Source: Azorinus chamasolen (lineage: Eukaryota > Mollusca > Bivalvia > Cardiida > Solecurtidae). Taken from it: a stretch of 64,000 nucleotides of DNA. The first letter of the stretch is position 1. Each line of letters begins with the position of its first letter. The translations under genes and the position numbers were made by a program. This document shows, in pieces, positions 1 to 41,323 of this stretch. Where the stretch lies: NCBI GenBank assembly GCA_963576725.1, contig OY755251.1, positions 36,359,302-36,423,301 of the forward strand, read 5' to 3'. The notes beneath the pieces were generated by a model, which saw only the letters and a program-made list of their open reading frames with translations, made no database searches and was not told the DNA's origin.

Positions 1-29541
<29,541 letters not shown>

Positions 29542-29624
29542 CTGCTACAGCAATCATATATTTCCTTACATCCTCATTCAATAGTTTCTAAAGCCCTAAC
29601 TAAAGCTGACACTTCTTCACAAAG

Positions 29625-29633
29625 CTCTATATA
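29625..29633 (-). promoter_or_regulatory. Candidate TATA box of ADAMTS-like gene 1
   Basis: On the minus strand the motif CTATATAGA lies about 85 bp upstream of the ATG at 29541. A start about 30 bp downstream would leave a 5' UTR of roughly 60 nt with no upstream ATG in frame that I noticed. The fit rests on the motif and spacing alone. The next upstream DNA (29640-30330) holds nothing I recognise. Confidence 0.45.
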
Positions 29634-30333
29634 GGTGCGCGTCCTAGACTGATAGAAGGACGTATGACCAATCCTGGTTACGCATTCACGGTAGACATGC
29701 ATGCTAAATGAAGCGTGACTGTGGAACAAGGGTAGCATGGTGTGACTGATCGAAACATCAATACACTACAATATGCATGCTGCACACGTTCGCAGAGCTG
29801 ATTGCCCATCCTTCATACATGTTCTGATCAAATCAATAGCATTTGATTTGATTTAATCATTTCTCAATATATACATTGCATTTAAGCTAGAGCTAATTGG
29901 TTCATACTATCATGAATGAGTTTATAGTTGCAGTCAGAATTAATACACGTAACTATACTTGCCACAGACTGTTTGGTGGATGGGGCTATTTAGTTTGGCC
30001 AACAATGCTATATCTCCGTCATACATTGTCCCTGGATGACAATGAATAGTGACAAAATCTCTCTATACCTATTACTTCAAAGAATATTAAGGTATGCTAA
30101 ATACAGGGAAAAACATAAAGCAGCCACATGCCTGTTGAAATCCCTATATTGGTTCAGTTTTCGCTTTAGAGTATTCTACTCTAATCCAGTAATTTCCGTC
30201 GTTGCGCGATAAAGCATTGAAAGCCATACAAAACTGTAAAACAGTTTTCATTATATGTCCATACTTCAAATGAAACGTATGTTTTACGTATGAAGACCGA
30301 CAGTACTGCTGACAGTTCCTTTATTCTACCTTA

Positions 30334-30541
30334 ACCAATTCCCTCATAGGCTATTTTAGACCCAACCTCTTTGCATAAATCTACCGAAAAGGAGCCTTTA
30401 CTAGAGAAAAGGAAAATGTAAGTACTGTGTAGTATTGAAACAATTGTGATAAATAGAGCATTTGCTCCTATGGAGCAAATGCTCTATTTATCACAATGGT
30501 TTCAAGAAGTGACTATTACAGAGGCGTCGAAAGGCGTATTG
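30334..30541. mobile_element. P1 MITE
   Basis: TTAACCAATTCCCTCATAGG, core TTTGCTCCTATGGAGCAAA; the right end GTCGAAAGGCGTATTGAG has decayed. Confidence 0.77.
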
Positions 30542-31075
30542 AGCTACAATCTGCTGTAACGACAAGCGATTCACCTGCTTATAGTGGTAGCTTTTGAACA
30601 TTTTACTGTATATTGTATATAATATAAAACTATTCGGGGATACAATGTTGAGCGATGCAAATGAAACGTATTGCAATTATTTTGATATGGAAGTATCATA
30701 GCTAACGATTATATTGCATTTGAATGCAGTATGTATACACATGAGTGAGGTAGTAATATTCCTTGAAAACCTATGTAGTGGTATTGTTGAAACCTTCTAA
30801 TTCTAAAATAAGGTACGAGTATAACTATTTTGTCCATGAATATTCAGTGTGTATTGAAAATTGGACTAACTATAGAAGAGGGAGGGGAGAGGGTTAACTG
30901 ACAGACATCCGTAATGCCATACATGGGGCATAGGCAAACAGTGCAGGTCTAGCTCAAAGTGTCCGTGAGACAGCTCTCTGATCAGGAGTACTCTAGATTG
31001 TCACTTTGTGAATGACCCCTCCGTTATGACGATTACAATAAATGGGGATTAACCGTTAATGTGTATGTTTACTTA

Positions 31076-31297
31076 ACCCATTACCTCATAGGCTATTTTT
31101 AGATCCAACCACTTTGAATAAATCTACCGAAAAGGAGTATTAACCTGAAAAACGATTTTTTTAGAATTTTGTAGTTTAAAACCATTGTGATCAATAGGGC
31201 ATTTGCTCCTATAGGAGCAAATGCTCTATTTATCACAATGGTTTCAACAGGTGACTTTTACAGAGGCGTAGAAATGCATATTTATGGAGGAAATGGT
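31076..31297. mobile_element. P1 MITE
   Basis: TTAACCCATTACCTCATAGG to TTTATGGAGGAAATGGTTAA; perfect core GCTCCTATAGGAGC. Confidence 0.82.
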
Positions 31298-31319
31298 TAA
31301 TGTAATATAGAAGGGGAAG

Positions 31320-31551
31320 GGTTAACCCCTTTTCTACATGCATATTCATATAAGAAATAATGGCATCGTGAATATTTATTGATTTGGTAATAATAGTGCT
31401 TGGTCAGAGGCATTTTTGGCCATGCCAGAAACTAGAGAGTCTTATATATAACATAAGTAAACAGAGCAAACTGTGGTCCTGCAACCGTCTGATCTGGATC
31501 TGCTATGTTTGCAAATACTTAGACATAAATATATACGGAGTGAAGGGTTAA
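31320..31551. mobile_element. P2 MITE, core decayed
   Basis: TTAACCCCTTTTCTACATGC to ACGGAGTGAAGGGTTAA; 23 bp from the preceding P1. Confidence 0.72.
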
Positions 31552-31636
31552 TCAAAGTACATATGTAATTCGAAAAGAGTTATATCGAATAAGATTTTTG
31601 ATTATTTTTTTAATTTCAAAACTATAACCTATACGT

Positions 31637-32016
31637 AAAACCCCATCTAATGCGAAAAACTGGCATACATGTAATTCACAGTGGCGAAGGCAGCTTGTAG
31701 CTTAATGCAGGGCGAAACTTCTTCCTGCATTAAGCAACCACTTGCTCATTAAGACAGCCATGTTTGTTTATTAAGTGGTCGCATTAGAGGGGTGTTACTG
31801 TACATGTATACGTAAACTTCAGCAACGGCCAGTTTATTAGACGTGTTTAACATATTCCCTCAATGGCTAATTTTAGATGAATCTACCGAAAAGGAGCGTC
31901 AACTAGAGAAAAGGCAAAAAATGGATTTTTGTAGTTTTGAAAACCATTACAAAATGGTTTCACAAATGTAACCTTTACAGAGCCGTCACAAGGCGTCAAT
32001 ATGAGGGAATGGTTTA
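31637..32016. mobile_element. T1 MITE (31637-31802) and a decayed P1 (31846-32016)
   Basis: T1: AAAACCCCATCTAATGCG to GGTCGCATTAGAGGGGTGTT ACTG, with most of the hairpin deleted. P1: ATTCCCTCAATGGC to CAATATGAGGGAATGG, with the apex replaced by ACCATTACAAAATGGT. Confidence 0.65.
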
Positions 32017-32439
32017 ATCCCCATTTTACCGATGTTTGAGTGTGTATCTGTAACAGTTCACTCGGTACTATTGATTTAAACTTGCTAGAGAATATTGAAT
32101 GACAAACAGTGCAGACCCTGATCAACGGGCTCCTGCAAATGAATGACAGCGCATGCCTGTGCTGCATTCAAAGGGACGATATAAGCTAGAATCGAACACT
32201 ATGACATAAATGGGCAAATCTATTGTATAGACAGGGTGTTAAGCTTTTGCTCTTGCTTTCATACTTGGTGTCAACTTTCTCACCTGGATACGATTTTTTA
32301 ATGAATTATTGATACAATAATGTAGAAACATCACATGAGACAACTCTGATAAGGTTTACCGGAAAACACAAATGTGGTTCTAACAATCCACTTTCTGGAG
32401 TTAATTTGATTGGATCTATAAGAGTAGTATAGCGTGTAG

Positions 32440-32560
32440 CTCGTGACACCGGTACAGGTAACATTTTGGTGCAGCGAGGTAAAATGGCCTATCTCGGCTC
32501 GGTAGATAGCGCGTTATGGCTGGGAGCGCGCGTCACGTAGCCCGAGGCGGTAAGTACTTC
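32440..32560. other. GC-rich unexplained segment
   Basis: Markedly richer in G and C than its surroundings (for example GGCTGGGAGCGCGCGTCACG TAGCCCGAGGCGG). No tRNA or SINE promoter boxes and no ORF recognised. Confidence 0.3.
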
Positions 32561-32854
32561 AAGTTGAAGATGATATTTATACTTTGAGTAATTACCAACA
32601 ACCGAAAAATGTAAGCGAACATCGTTTTACCTCAGAACGTTTCTTCAAGTTCGCACGCTAATTGTTTGTTGTCTAGTTATTTAAAAGCGGACTATTGGTT
32701 ATTAACTCGAACACGACTTTTCTTTTTAATTAATTTATTTTCTACATAAAATTTCAGAAAAGAAATAATGCCAGCGCGCGAAACTGAGAAGCACGTCTTT
32801 TTCTTCGGAAAGGATTATATATGCAGTCAGTTTTTCCCGAGCAAATTCGTTGAA

Positions 32855-33501
32855 AACGGGAGGTTTTTGTTTTAGCACCAACCTACATGCAAATGTATAC
32901 ATGAAGTTAAGCATACTCCAGCGCGATTCAACATCCATCAATCGACTTCTCAGAACAAATACGTAGTCAATAGTTCATGTACTTTTAAAAGTTAGACTTT
33001 CAACAGAATATTTACGCATTTCGTAGCTTATTACTTTGACAATACATGTAGTATATAAAAACAAAAAAAGATGAACAAATCCAACAAACTCTGGTTAACT
33101 TCGCCAGAGGAGGCTAATACTGAAGGGTTTTAACTCGCTATATTCACTCTACAACTTTCGAATTTTGTCCGTTCGTGCTATGAAATATCTCCTCCTATTG
33201 CTTATTATTTTCGATTAGTTTACCCTACCGCCACAACACAACTGCGTGTGAAAAATAAAAACAAAAGTACATGTACATAGACCGTCAGTATCTTGTCTAG
33301 AGAGCCGGGAGAGGCATGTAGAAAACTAAGAATTTATTACTTCAAATCGCGACAGCGTTTCTGGTGAAAAGTTACAGATATGTATGTATGCAAACATTAT
33401 TAAAACTACATTTCCTAGACATATACCGTGTACCATGTCCAGTTTGTAAATAATTTGTGTTAAAAGAGAATACACCAAATGAGTTATGGCATATCAGTTA
33501 T
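32855..33501. repeat. Left inverted arm of composite element
   Basis: About 650 bp whose complement is found at 35984-36650. Shared marks include AGCAATAGGAGGAGATATTT (complement here near 33190), ACTTCAAATCGCGACAGCGT and CATATCAGTTAT at the inner edge. Confidence 0.85.
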
Positions 33502-34790
33502 ATACCCCGAGGCTTTCAAGAAATTTCATTAAAGAGTCATGGACATGTTTTTCAATAAGTTTGGATACAATTGGGAGAATGGAAATAGGTCTGTAATTAT
33601 TAACGTCTTCATGCGAGCCATTTTTGTTCAAAGGTTTGACTTTTGCTTCTTTCCACTTGCTAGGGAAATTGCCAGTTTGTATGCTTACATTACAAAGGTG
33701 GGTTAAACTTTCAGCTATATATGGAGCTGCTATACGCAATAATGTTGGTCCTATACTGTCATTTCCGGTTGCCTTAGATACATCAAGGGTGTATAAATAT
33801 TTCAATACTTTGTAATGGCATACTAAAGGAATTTCAAACCAATTGTTTTCAGTTGTAGCAAATTTCTCTCTACAGAAATCAAAAAAAATTTTCATGAGAG
33901 GTAGGGTCCTGTGGCTATTTCAGATTGCTAGCAAATGATCAAAAAAATTTATTAAATATATTAGAAATTTCCTTGTTGTCATAAACTTGTTCTTCCTCGT
34001 GTCTTATTGAAAAGATGGTGCTTTTATTAGTATTAACCCCCCCCCCCCTTCCCTGCTCCAAAGTCTTTGAAAACTTTCCATACATTTTGCGGATTATTAC
34101 CGGATTGTTCAAGGATTGTTTCATAATGATTTTGTTTGGCTAATCGAATTAACTTGCATACATTATTTCTTGCTGTTTTGTATTCATCTTTTTTCCTTGA
34201 GATTTAAGCTTGTCGCGAAATTTTATTGCATCTATAATTTCAGATGTTAGCCAGTTTGGCTGAGTATGGCGTTTAACCCGGTGTTCTTTTATTGGAAGGT
34301 GCTTATCAATAACTTCATTAAATAAAGAATACCAAGAGTCAATAGAATCATCAACATCATCAAATACTTTAATGACATCCCATGGCACTTGCTCTAAATC
34401 TTTTGTAAAATTGTCTCCATCAGTTTTTAAATGATCTATAAGAAATGGTATAATGAGAGTGTTTGTTTCATTGTGTCTGATTTTTCTAGTTAGAAAAACT
34501 GGAAAATGGTTACTTAAGCCTATACATGGTACATCAATAAATGTGATATTATTGGGACAATTTTAGTATATGTGATCAATGAGGGTGCTACTTTTTCCCT
34601 CAACTACCCTAGATGGTTTATTTCATGTTGAACAAATCCCAACGAGGTCATGTATTCAGATCATTGATTTTTAATATGACCATTTAATAAGTCTTTGTTA
34701 AAGTCTCCTAGCAAAACGACTTCCTTTTGTTCACCGAGGACATTTTCATTGTGTAGATCGAAATCATCATTCCAGGACACCTTTGAATTG
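33494..34790 (-). pseudogene. LINE endonuclease-RT fragment
   Basis: Reading from the right: endonuclease motif VVLLGDFNKDLL (near 34710), LIDHIY and GLSNHFPVFLTRK (near 34590-34490), the inter-domain segment HLPIKEHRVKRHTQPNWLTS (34150-34388), then RT fingers DVSKATGNDSIGP, WKEAKVKPLNK and NNYRPISILPIVSKLIEK (33494-33895). Stops and frameshifts separate the parts. The RT breaks off before its catalytic YxDD where the inverted arm begins. A CR1/L2/jockey-like non-LTR element. Confidence 0.85.
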
Positions 34791-34826
34791 GGGTTTCTGT
34801 ATATAAATCCGATTAAAAAAGATTTA

Positions 34827-35167
34827 CTATTTTTTGGAAATATTCAAGCCATAAAATTTCAATATTGTTTGACTGAAGATTTTCTTTGTATAGGCAAGTT
34901 TATCAACACCCGATGTTATTATCCTCCTCCTGGTGATTTTTCTCTTTATGTCTCTATGGAGGGTGTACACGTGTTGTTCTTGTAACCACTGTTTAATCTT
35001 TTTCCGAGATATTTTATATTGTCCTTGTTTCTTAACAATTTTATACAGTTTTTCGGGAGAGGTAAATGAAGCTGGACCATTCGCATCGAAATACAAACTT
35101 TTAAGATATTTTCTATAATCCATGATGTCAATGAGTATCGTTCCTTTATTTCACACATTTCCAACAA
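34827..35167 (-). pseudogene. Polinton/Maverick-type integrase N-terminal fragment
   Basis: Overlapping frames give GPASFTSPEKLYKIVKKQGQ, YKISRKKIKQWLQEQHVYTL and HRDIKRKITRRRIITSGVDK. This resembles the region before the DDE core in Polinton-type and F54H12.3-like integrases ('LY..vkk...I....V..WL..Q..YTLHkp.rrrF.rn...v.giDd'). Truncated at once after that, so no DDE residues remain. Confidence 0.68.
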
Positions 35168-35204
35168 AACATTTTAAGATGAAGTATCAGGTCTAATACA
35201 AATA

Positions 35205-35890
35205 TCTGTACATTTTCACCAGAAACGCTGTCGCGATTTGAAGTAATAAATTCTTAGTTAAGTTTTCTACAGTCCTCTCCCAGCTCTTTAGATAAGATAC
35301 TGATAGTCAATGTACATGTACTATTTATTTTTCACACGCAGTTGTGTTGTGGCGGTAGGGTAAACTAATCGAAAATAATAAGCAATAGGAGGAGATATTT
35401 CATAGCACGAACGGACAAAATTCGAAAGTTGTAGAGGGAATATAGCGAGTTAAAACCCTTCAGTATTAGCCTCCTCTGGCGAAGTTAAGCAGAGTTTGTT
35501 GGATTTGTTCATCTATTTTGTTTTATACTAAATGTATTGTCAAAGTAATAAGCTACGAAATGCATAAATATTCTGTTGAAAGTTTAACTTTTAAATGTAC
35601 ATGAACTATTATCCTAAGTATTTGTTGAATCGCGCTGGAGTATGCTTAACTGCATATGCATGTGCATGTAGTTGGTGCAAAAACAAAAACCTCCCAATTT
35701 TCGGAGAAAATAATTAGTACGATTGTCGCTGCGCAGATTTAAATCAGAACTCTTAGATAGAACTTTTTAGCTCTAATGAACCATCGGTTGTCTCTATTTA
35801 CCTGTAGGCGCTTAGCGGTGACAATCGGGTGACAGTCGAGAGATACACACCACAACTAAAAAATGTGGCAGCCAATTTATGTGGCTGTCC
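35205..35890. repeat. Arm repeat, first direct copy
   Basis: Begins CACCAGAAACGCTGTCGCGA TTTGAAG and ends CTAAAAAATGTGGCAGCCAA TTTATGTGGCT. It is a direct repeat of 36110-36845 and lacks the TCGATTGCTGGATG stretch found in the other arms. Confidence 0.85.
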
Positions 35891-35983
35891 GATGCTCTAA
35901 CCAAATCACAGCATTTACTGCATCTAATATGTTTCATTTTAAGAAATATATATTTAAACTGTTTTAAGGATCGAAACGTAGAA

Positions 35984-36845
35984 ATAACTGATATGCCATA
36001 ACTCATTTGGTGTATTCTCTTTTAACACAAATTATTTACAAACTGGACATGGTACACGGTACATGTATATGTCTAGGAAATGTAGTTTTAATAATGTTTG
36101 CATACATACATATCTGTAAATTTTCACCAGAAACGCTGTCGCGATTTGAAGTAATAAATTCTTAGTTTTCTACATGCCTCTCCCAGCTCTCTAGACAAGA
36201 TACTGATAGTCTATGTACGTGTACTTTTTTTTATTTTTCACATGCAGTTGTGTTGTGGCGGTAGGGTAAACTAATCGAAAATAATAAGCAATAGGAGGAG
36301 ATATTTCATAGCACGAACGGACAAAATTCGAAAGTTGTAGAGTGAATATAGCGAGTTAAAACCCTTCAGTATTAGCCTCCTCTGGCGAAGTTAAGCAGAC
36401 TTTGTTGGATTTTTTAATCTATTTTGTTTTATACTACATGTATTGTCAAAGTAATAAGCTACGAAATGCGTAAATATTCTGTTGAAAGTCTAAATTTTTA
36501 AATGTACATGAACTATTGACTGCGTATTTGTTCTGAGAAGTCGATTGCTGGATGTTGAATCGCGCTGGAGTATGCTAACTGCATATACATTTGCATGTAG
36601 GTCGGTGCAAAAACCAAAAACCAGGTCGGTGCAAAAACCAAAAACCTCCCAATTTTCGGCGAAAATAATTAGTACGATTGTCGCTGCGCAGGTTTAAATC
36701 AGAACTCTTAGATAGGACCTTTTAGCTCTAAAGAACTGTCGGTTGTCTCTATTTACCTGTAGACGCTTAGCGATGACAATCGGGTGACAGTCGAGAGATA
36801 CACACCAAAACTAAAAAATGTGGCAGCTAATTTATGTGGCTAGGT
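35984..36845. repeat. Right inverted arm plus second direct copy
   Basis: ATAACTGATATGCCATAACT onward mirrors the left arm; from 36110 it also repeats 35205-35890 directly. An internal 24-bp duplication of GGTCGGTGCAAAAACC lies near 36600. Confidence 0.85.
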
Positions 36846-37149
36846 ACTATTTTAACCCATCCTATACTACTTATAAGTTGATTTCAATTAATGATTTAAG
36901 ACACAAATAGCTTTGATTCAATGCGATTTTCCTGACGGAATGGTACGATTACGAACAGGAGGTATCCTGTTTATATACAAAGAAAGTGGGTTGCTTTTCA
37001 GCGAATTTATGCTTTCCGTGTGTTAGAATTAAATTATATATACTAGCAGCAGTAACAGAATGCGCTCTTTAAACATAGATAACACGGACACTATGGCATA
37101 ATTCAACCGATGTGTGAAACCTACGTAAATGGTCGATAGTCAGATTACA

Positions 37150-37445
37150 AATCAAATGTATGTATAGTTTCGACAATAAAGGTATAGATTCGGCAATTTA
37201 GGCATAACTTTTGCAAGTTAGGTATAGTTTCGACAATAAAGGTATAGATTCGGCAATTTAGGCACAACTTTTGCAAGTTAGGTATAGTTTCAACAATGAA
37301 GGTATAGATTCGACAATTTAGGCATAGCTTTTGCAAGTTAGCATAGTTTCGACAATTAAGGTATATATTCGGCAAATTAGGCATAGCTTTTGCAAGTTAG
37401 GTATAGTTTCGACAACTTAGGTATGGATTCTGTAATTTAGGTACA
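37150..37445. repeat. ~60-bp tandem repeat, about 4.5 copies
   Basis: Unit GGTATAGTTTCGACAATAAA GGTATAGATTCGGCAATTTA GGCATAACTTTTGCAAGTTA, itself three related 20-mers. Confidence 0.92.
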
Positions 37446-37629
37446 GTAAAAACTCGATACTTCAAACTTTTTGTAATAATTATTTGATGCCTTTTGGGGG
37501 CAGGTAGCTGCTGAATGCAGGATGGACGCCATACAGAAAGCTCCTCTAGGCTTTCATCCTGCATAAAGCTGCCACCTGTCTTAAAACCGATAATGGTGCT
37601 TGTTTCGAATTATCGGGGTTTTATTGTAT
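37446..37629. mobile_element. MITE family T3 (TA flanks)
   Basis: CAGTAAAAACTCGATACTTC to GAATTATCGGGGTTTTATTG; inner arms GCAGGTAGCTGCTGAATGCA and AAGCTGCCACCTGTC; degenerate apex GCTCCTCTAGGC. Confidence 0.75.
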
Positions 37630-38166
37630 AGTTTCGGCATCTTATGTATAGCTTCGGCAATTTATATCTATATATATTAACTAACCTTAGGTTTGTTTTC
37701 CTGCATTCTGCCAGTATATCCAAATGAATTTAACCAGGCTGGATAGATGTTTGATAGTTTTACTATACCCGTAGTAGGAAAACTAGTACATGTATCACTG
37801 ATTGAAGCATTCTTGACAAATCACTATGTAGTCCATTACACTTCAACTCACGAGTTTGTTTCATAACATTGTAGGTTTTTTTTTTCATAGTATATGTATG
37901 AGGCTTTGGCATACATATTGTGGGAGAATGACAGATTATTATATTGCTATAGTTTCAAAATTTCATGAGCAAAATACTTACACTCTTAAGGGACAAACAT
38001 CACAATTATGTTAATCTATTGGCGAAATGAAAATTATTTTTTATGGGATCGCCATCGACCCGAAACGGTATCCTATTCACCCTAAGAAATCGGACAGACG
38101 AAGGTATGCAAATAGTATAGAGCCACATCAAACTGCTCCTGTAGGATCTACACCAATTGCTACTAT

Positions 38167-38305
38167 GTTAGTGACTAGTCTAATCAAATGTTATCCAAAT
38201 GTTAGTGACTAGTCTAATAAAATGTTATCCAAATGTTAATGACTAGTCTAATCAAATGTTATCCAAATGCTAGTGACTACCCTAATCAAATGTTATCCAA
38301 ATGGC
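38167..38305. repeat. 34-bp tandem repeat, four copies
   Basis: Unit GTTAGTGACTAGTCTAATCA AATGTTATCCAAAT. Confidence 0.93.
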
Positions 38306-38507
38306 GCAACGTTGACATATTCAGCTTTGTAAGCCGATACAGGGGTGTGGGGGCGACTTGGGTGTCCGAATACTAAAACTGTCCGAATATTCACGGTATC
38401 CGAATACTTCGTGTACGTATGGGCGACACTGTATAGATTATAATAACGATACCAAGAATGTTGCCAGATGCCAATACAATAAAAAAAAAACTCCGCTACC
38501 ACTTAAT

Positions 38508-38743
38508 AGGTAGTTTACCCTTTGTTCATGTGAAAACTAATGACATCAGGAATACTAATTAGATTAGTTGTTAAATTAAAACATAGACACAGGACGCATG
38601 ACACATTGTAAAATCACATCTACATTATCTCATAAGCAAACAGAGCAGACCCTGATCAGGCGGCTGCTACAGGAGCCGTCTTATCTGGGATCTACTCTGT
38701 TTGCAAAGGCATACAAAGGAGTATCTATGTAGTAAAGGGTTAA
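38508..38743. mobile_element. P2 MITE
   Basis: AGTTTACCCTTTGTTCATG to TATGTAGTAAAGGGTTAA; core CAGGCGGCTGCTACAGGAGC CGTCTTATC. Confidence 0.75.
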
Positions 38744-38754
38744 AAATAGATAGG

Positions 38755-39310
38755 CATTTGACAAACGTATTGCAGAAAGCTCCTATAGAAGCTTTGTGAA
38801 TAATGTTTGCCCTTCATTAAGCTACAACATCCAGAGTTAGACTCCTTTGGGGTGTTTGCATTAGAGGAACGCTATTACACACATCTACGAACGCGCATCT
38901 GATGCCTCTTGTGGAAAGAAATATTCGAGTTACGCCCCTTTAATCATAATAAAGAGTGAATTCAAAACTGCTGTCCAGAACAGTGTTCCTACTGTTCTAC
39001 TTCACTGGTCTTTCGAATAAGTCAGAACAGGAAGTGCAGTTTCAAGATGGAGGACTTTGCGTTAATTCAGACACGTTGTATGACTCCTAATGCTCAATAA
39101 CACTGGTTAATTGATAAGGATCCTCTCCCAACCACTTCATGAATAGACATTAATTAATGTCATTAAAAGCAGGTGGTCAACTGGTTGCTAAACTTAGTAC
39201 AAAGTAAGGCAGAATGCTCGTGAACTTTGTGCCTAACGTTTTTTCAGCATTAAGCTTCCACCAAACTTTAAGATTCAGAATTATGCCTCTTTTTGGTGGT
39301 TTTACTCTAT
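38755..39310. mobile_element. Two T1-related MITE remnants
   Basis: 38770-38880 keeps GCAGAAAGCTCCTATAGAAG CTTTGTG. 39170-39310 keeps AGCAGGTGGTCAACTGG and GCATTAAGCTTCCACC with CTCTTTTTGGTGGTTTTACT. The DNA between (38880-39165) is unassigned. Confidence 0.5.
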
Positions 39311-39714
39311 ATTCTGTGTTTTTGTGAAAGGTTTTTAGCCACGACTATCCGTCCTGTCTGGGCTTCGAATCATGAATAATCCGTTTTGCAAACTCTTTGC
39401 TCGCTAACAATAAATTCGAGATAACACTTGCAAACAGTTTGGATCCAGATTAGGTGATGCGTACCTCGTGGTCTAAAACAGAGTCCATACCGTTTATCAC
39501 TTTGATTGTGTTTTTGAGAAGGGGTTTTGCATATGACATTTACTGAGCATGAAAACTCTACCGAATGGCCATACCTAAGATCCATCATAAGATAAAGACT
39601 TTACTCGTTATGTATTTCAGAGCTTTAATGATCCCGTTAACCTTTGACTTTCGTCATCAACAATCACTTATATTCTCTTAGTACACTGTAAACTCTCCAC
39701 GTAAATAATTAACA

Positions 39715-40005
39715 TAGGAATTTAAATGCAGGTGGTTGCTTAATTTTAGGGCAAAATTAGGAGCTATCCGCATAACTTATTTCCTACATTAAGCTACCAC
39801 CTGTATTAACCCTTATCGTTCTGAAAACAAAATGCCAAAAACTGATATGTTGAAGCTTTTACTATCTTCTGACTCGTAGAAGCTTTGGAGAAACTGTTGA
39901 CCGAGTGTCATACAGTTTGGATCCTGATGAGACACCGAGTTGATGGCCGTCTCATCTGGATCCAATCTATTTGCAAATGCCAGTCAGGTCGCGCTTAAGA
40001 GTTAA
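39715..40005. mobile_element. T1-related remnant and P4/P6-type core
   Basis: 39730-39810 has GCAGGTGGTTGCTTAATTTT AGG and CATTAAGCTACCACCTG. 39905-39990 has GTTTGGATCCTGATGAGACA CCGAG...GTCTCATCTGGATCC. Confidence 0.55.
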
Positions 40006-40365
40006 AATCGAGAAGTAGACCCTGGTCAAACTGCTCGTATTCTCATTGCAAAGGCATAAAAATTGTGTCTCTATAAGGTAAGGGAATAAGTAATAAAAAA
40101 CGAGGCAATGAAATTCAGAAAATGACATGTAATCAAAATACCCTTATCTTAAACCATTTTGATTGAAGTATATTGTTTCGATATCTGAACTTTAATTTAC
40201 ACAGAGACCCAGATAACAAGTGTCCATTAACACACTTTCCAGAAAAATTTCTTACTTTTGCACCAACCCTTATGTTGTGACCACTCGTAAAGAGTGATCA
40301 CAGCATAGGGTTTGGTTTGACCATAACGTATTTACAAATGTAGTGTTTGTAAGCACACCTTTAAC

Positions 40366-40572
40366 GTTGAGCCTGCTGAACAAATTATTTTACAGAATTT
40401 TTCACCTACTACATTTTCAAAATGCAAGCTATAATCAATTTGTCTATCAAAATTCGACCAGGATGTCAAACAGTTTGGATCCTGATGAGACGCCGAGTTA
40501 TTCAGCGTCTCATCTGGATCCAATTGTTTGCATAGGTATTCACTCATCTGCCCATAGCAGGGTAAAGGTTAA
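40366..40572. mobile_element. MITE family P6, copy 1
   Basis: Shares CACCTACTACATTTTCAAAA TGCAAGCTATAA, GTTTGGATCCTGATGAGACG CCGAGTTATTC and GTTTGCATAGGTATTCACTC with 44010-44320. Right end GGTAAAGGTTAA. A short H fragment precedes it at 40262-40330. Confidence 0.68.
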
Positions 40573-40607
40573 CTATTGGCCAATTCAAATTCCACTACTA
40601 ATCTACG

Positions 40608-40765
40608 GAAATTTCAGAGACGCTTTTCAGTGTCTCCCACCCGCACCTCCTCTCCACCCTGGGGTTAAAATGGGTACCTGTGAGGGTCACTAGCCGGTAC
40701 TGCGGCTGCATGATTGCCCCATATGTTAGTAGTGCTCAATATTGTAGGCGAATGACTCAAGGACT
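40608..40765 (+). mobile_element. SINE, 5'-truncated (no tRNA head)
   Basis: GAAATTTCAGAGACGCTTTT CAGTGTCTCCCACCCG through GAGGGTCACTAGCCGGTACT GCGGCTGCATGATT to GTAGGCGAATGACTCAAGGA. It matches the body of the SINE at 43670-43924 in opposite orientation. Confidence 0.75.
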
Positions 40766-40870
40766 TTATTTCTCCATCACACCATTTGTTGTTTCAACAC
40801 TTTAGAATCGACTCTCCTAAAGAGTGGTGACAACAATGGGTTTGGTGGAGAAAATGACGATTTTATAATA
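40766..40870. mobile_element. H MITE
   Basis: TTATTTCTCCATCACACCAT to GTTTGGTGGAGAAAATGACG ATTTTA, hairpin around TAGAATCGACTCTCCTAAAG AG. Confidence 0.6.
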
Positions 40871-41055
40871 CAGTAAAATCTCGATTATTCGAATTTAGAA
40901 CCTTTTAGACAGGTTGCTGCTTAATGAATGGCGAAAGTCATGCAGAAAGCTCCTCTAGGATCTTTCAGCATGCCTTTCACCATGAATTAAGCTGCCACCT
41001 GTCTTAAAGATCGATAATGATACGTATTTAGTGCTCAAATAATCGAGATTTTATT
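40871..41055. mobile_element. T3 MITE at the 3' end of gene 2
   Basis: CAGTAAAATCTCGATTATTC GAAT to AATAATCGAGATTTTATTAT A; core AGCTCCTCTAGGATCTTTC. It lies about 35-55 bp past the predicted poly(A) site. Confidence 0.8.
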
Positions 41056-41108
41056 ATATTTGAAAATGCCCCTTTAATCCGTGGCTCTGGTATACTCCCT
41101 ATTGTCTT

Positions 41109-41114
41109 TTTATT
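41109..41114 (-). terminator. Poly(A) signal of gene 2
   Basis: AATAAA on the minus strand, followed by AGACAATAGGG. It would give a 3' UTR of about 230 nt (41090-41323). It is placed plausibly after the stop of the last exon; a chance match is possible in AT-rich DNA. Confidence 0.5.
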
Positions 41115-41323
41115 TCTACTTATTGGCGTAGTTAAATACTGTCGCATATCCTTCCACAAGATACGTCCAAGGTCTGGTCGGCTTGTCGGAATTCGACGAG
41201 CAGTTCCGATTGTAATTCATTTCATTTGTAAGGGTTGTATATATTCACGTTATAAATCTACCTAAACTACCCGATGCATTGATTACAAAGAGAATACATC
41301 CACATCATTAACTCGGCGTCCTG

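Noticed and set aside
31883..32167. 94-residue minus-strand ORF
   Set aside because: Largely a decayed P1 MITE read through; no protein features.
38027..38212. Minus-strand segment VNRIPFRVDGDPIKNNF after an AG as another gene 2 exon
   Set aside because: It does not match the phase left by the LDLa exon and lies beyond the predicted poly(A) signal.
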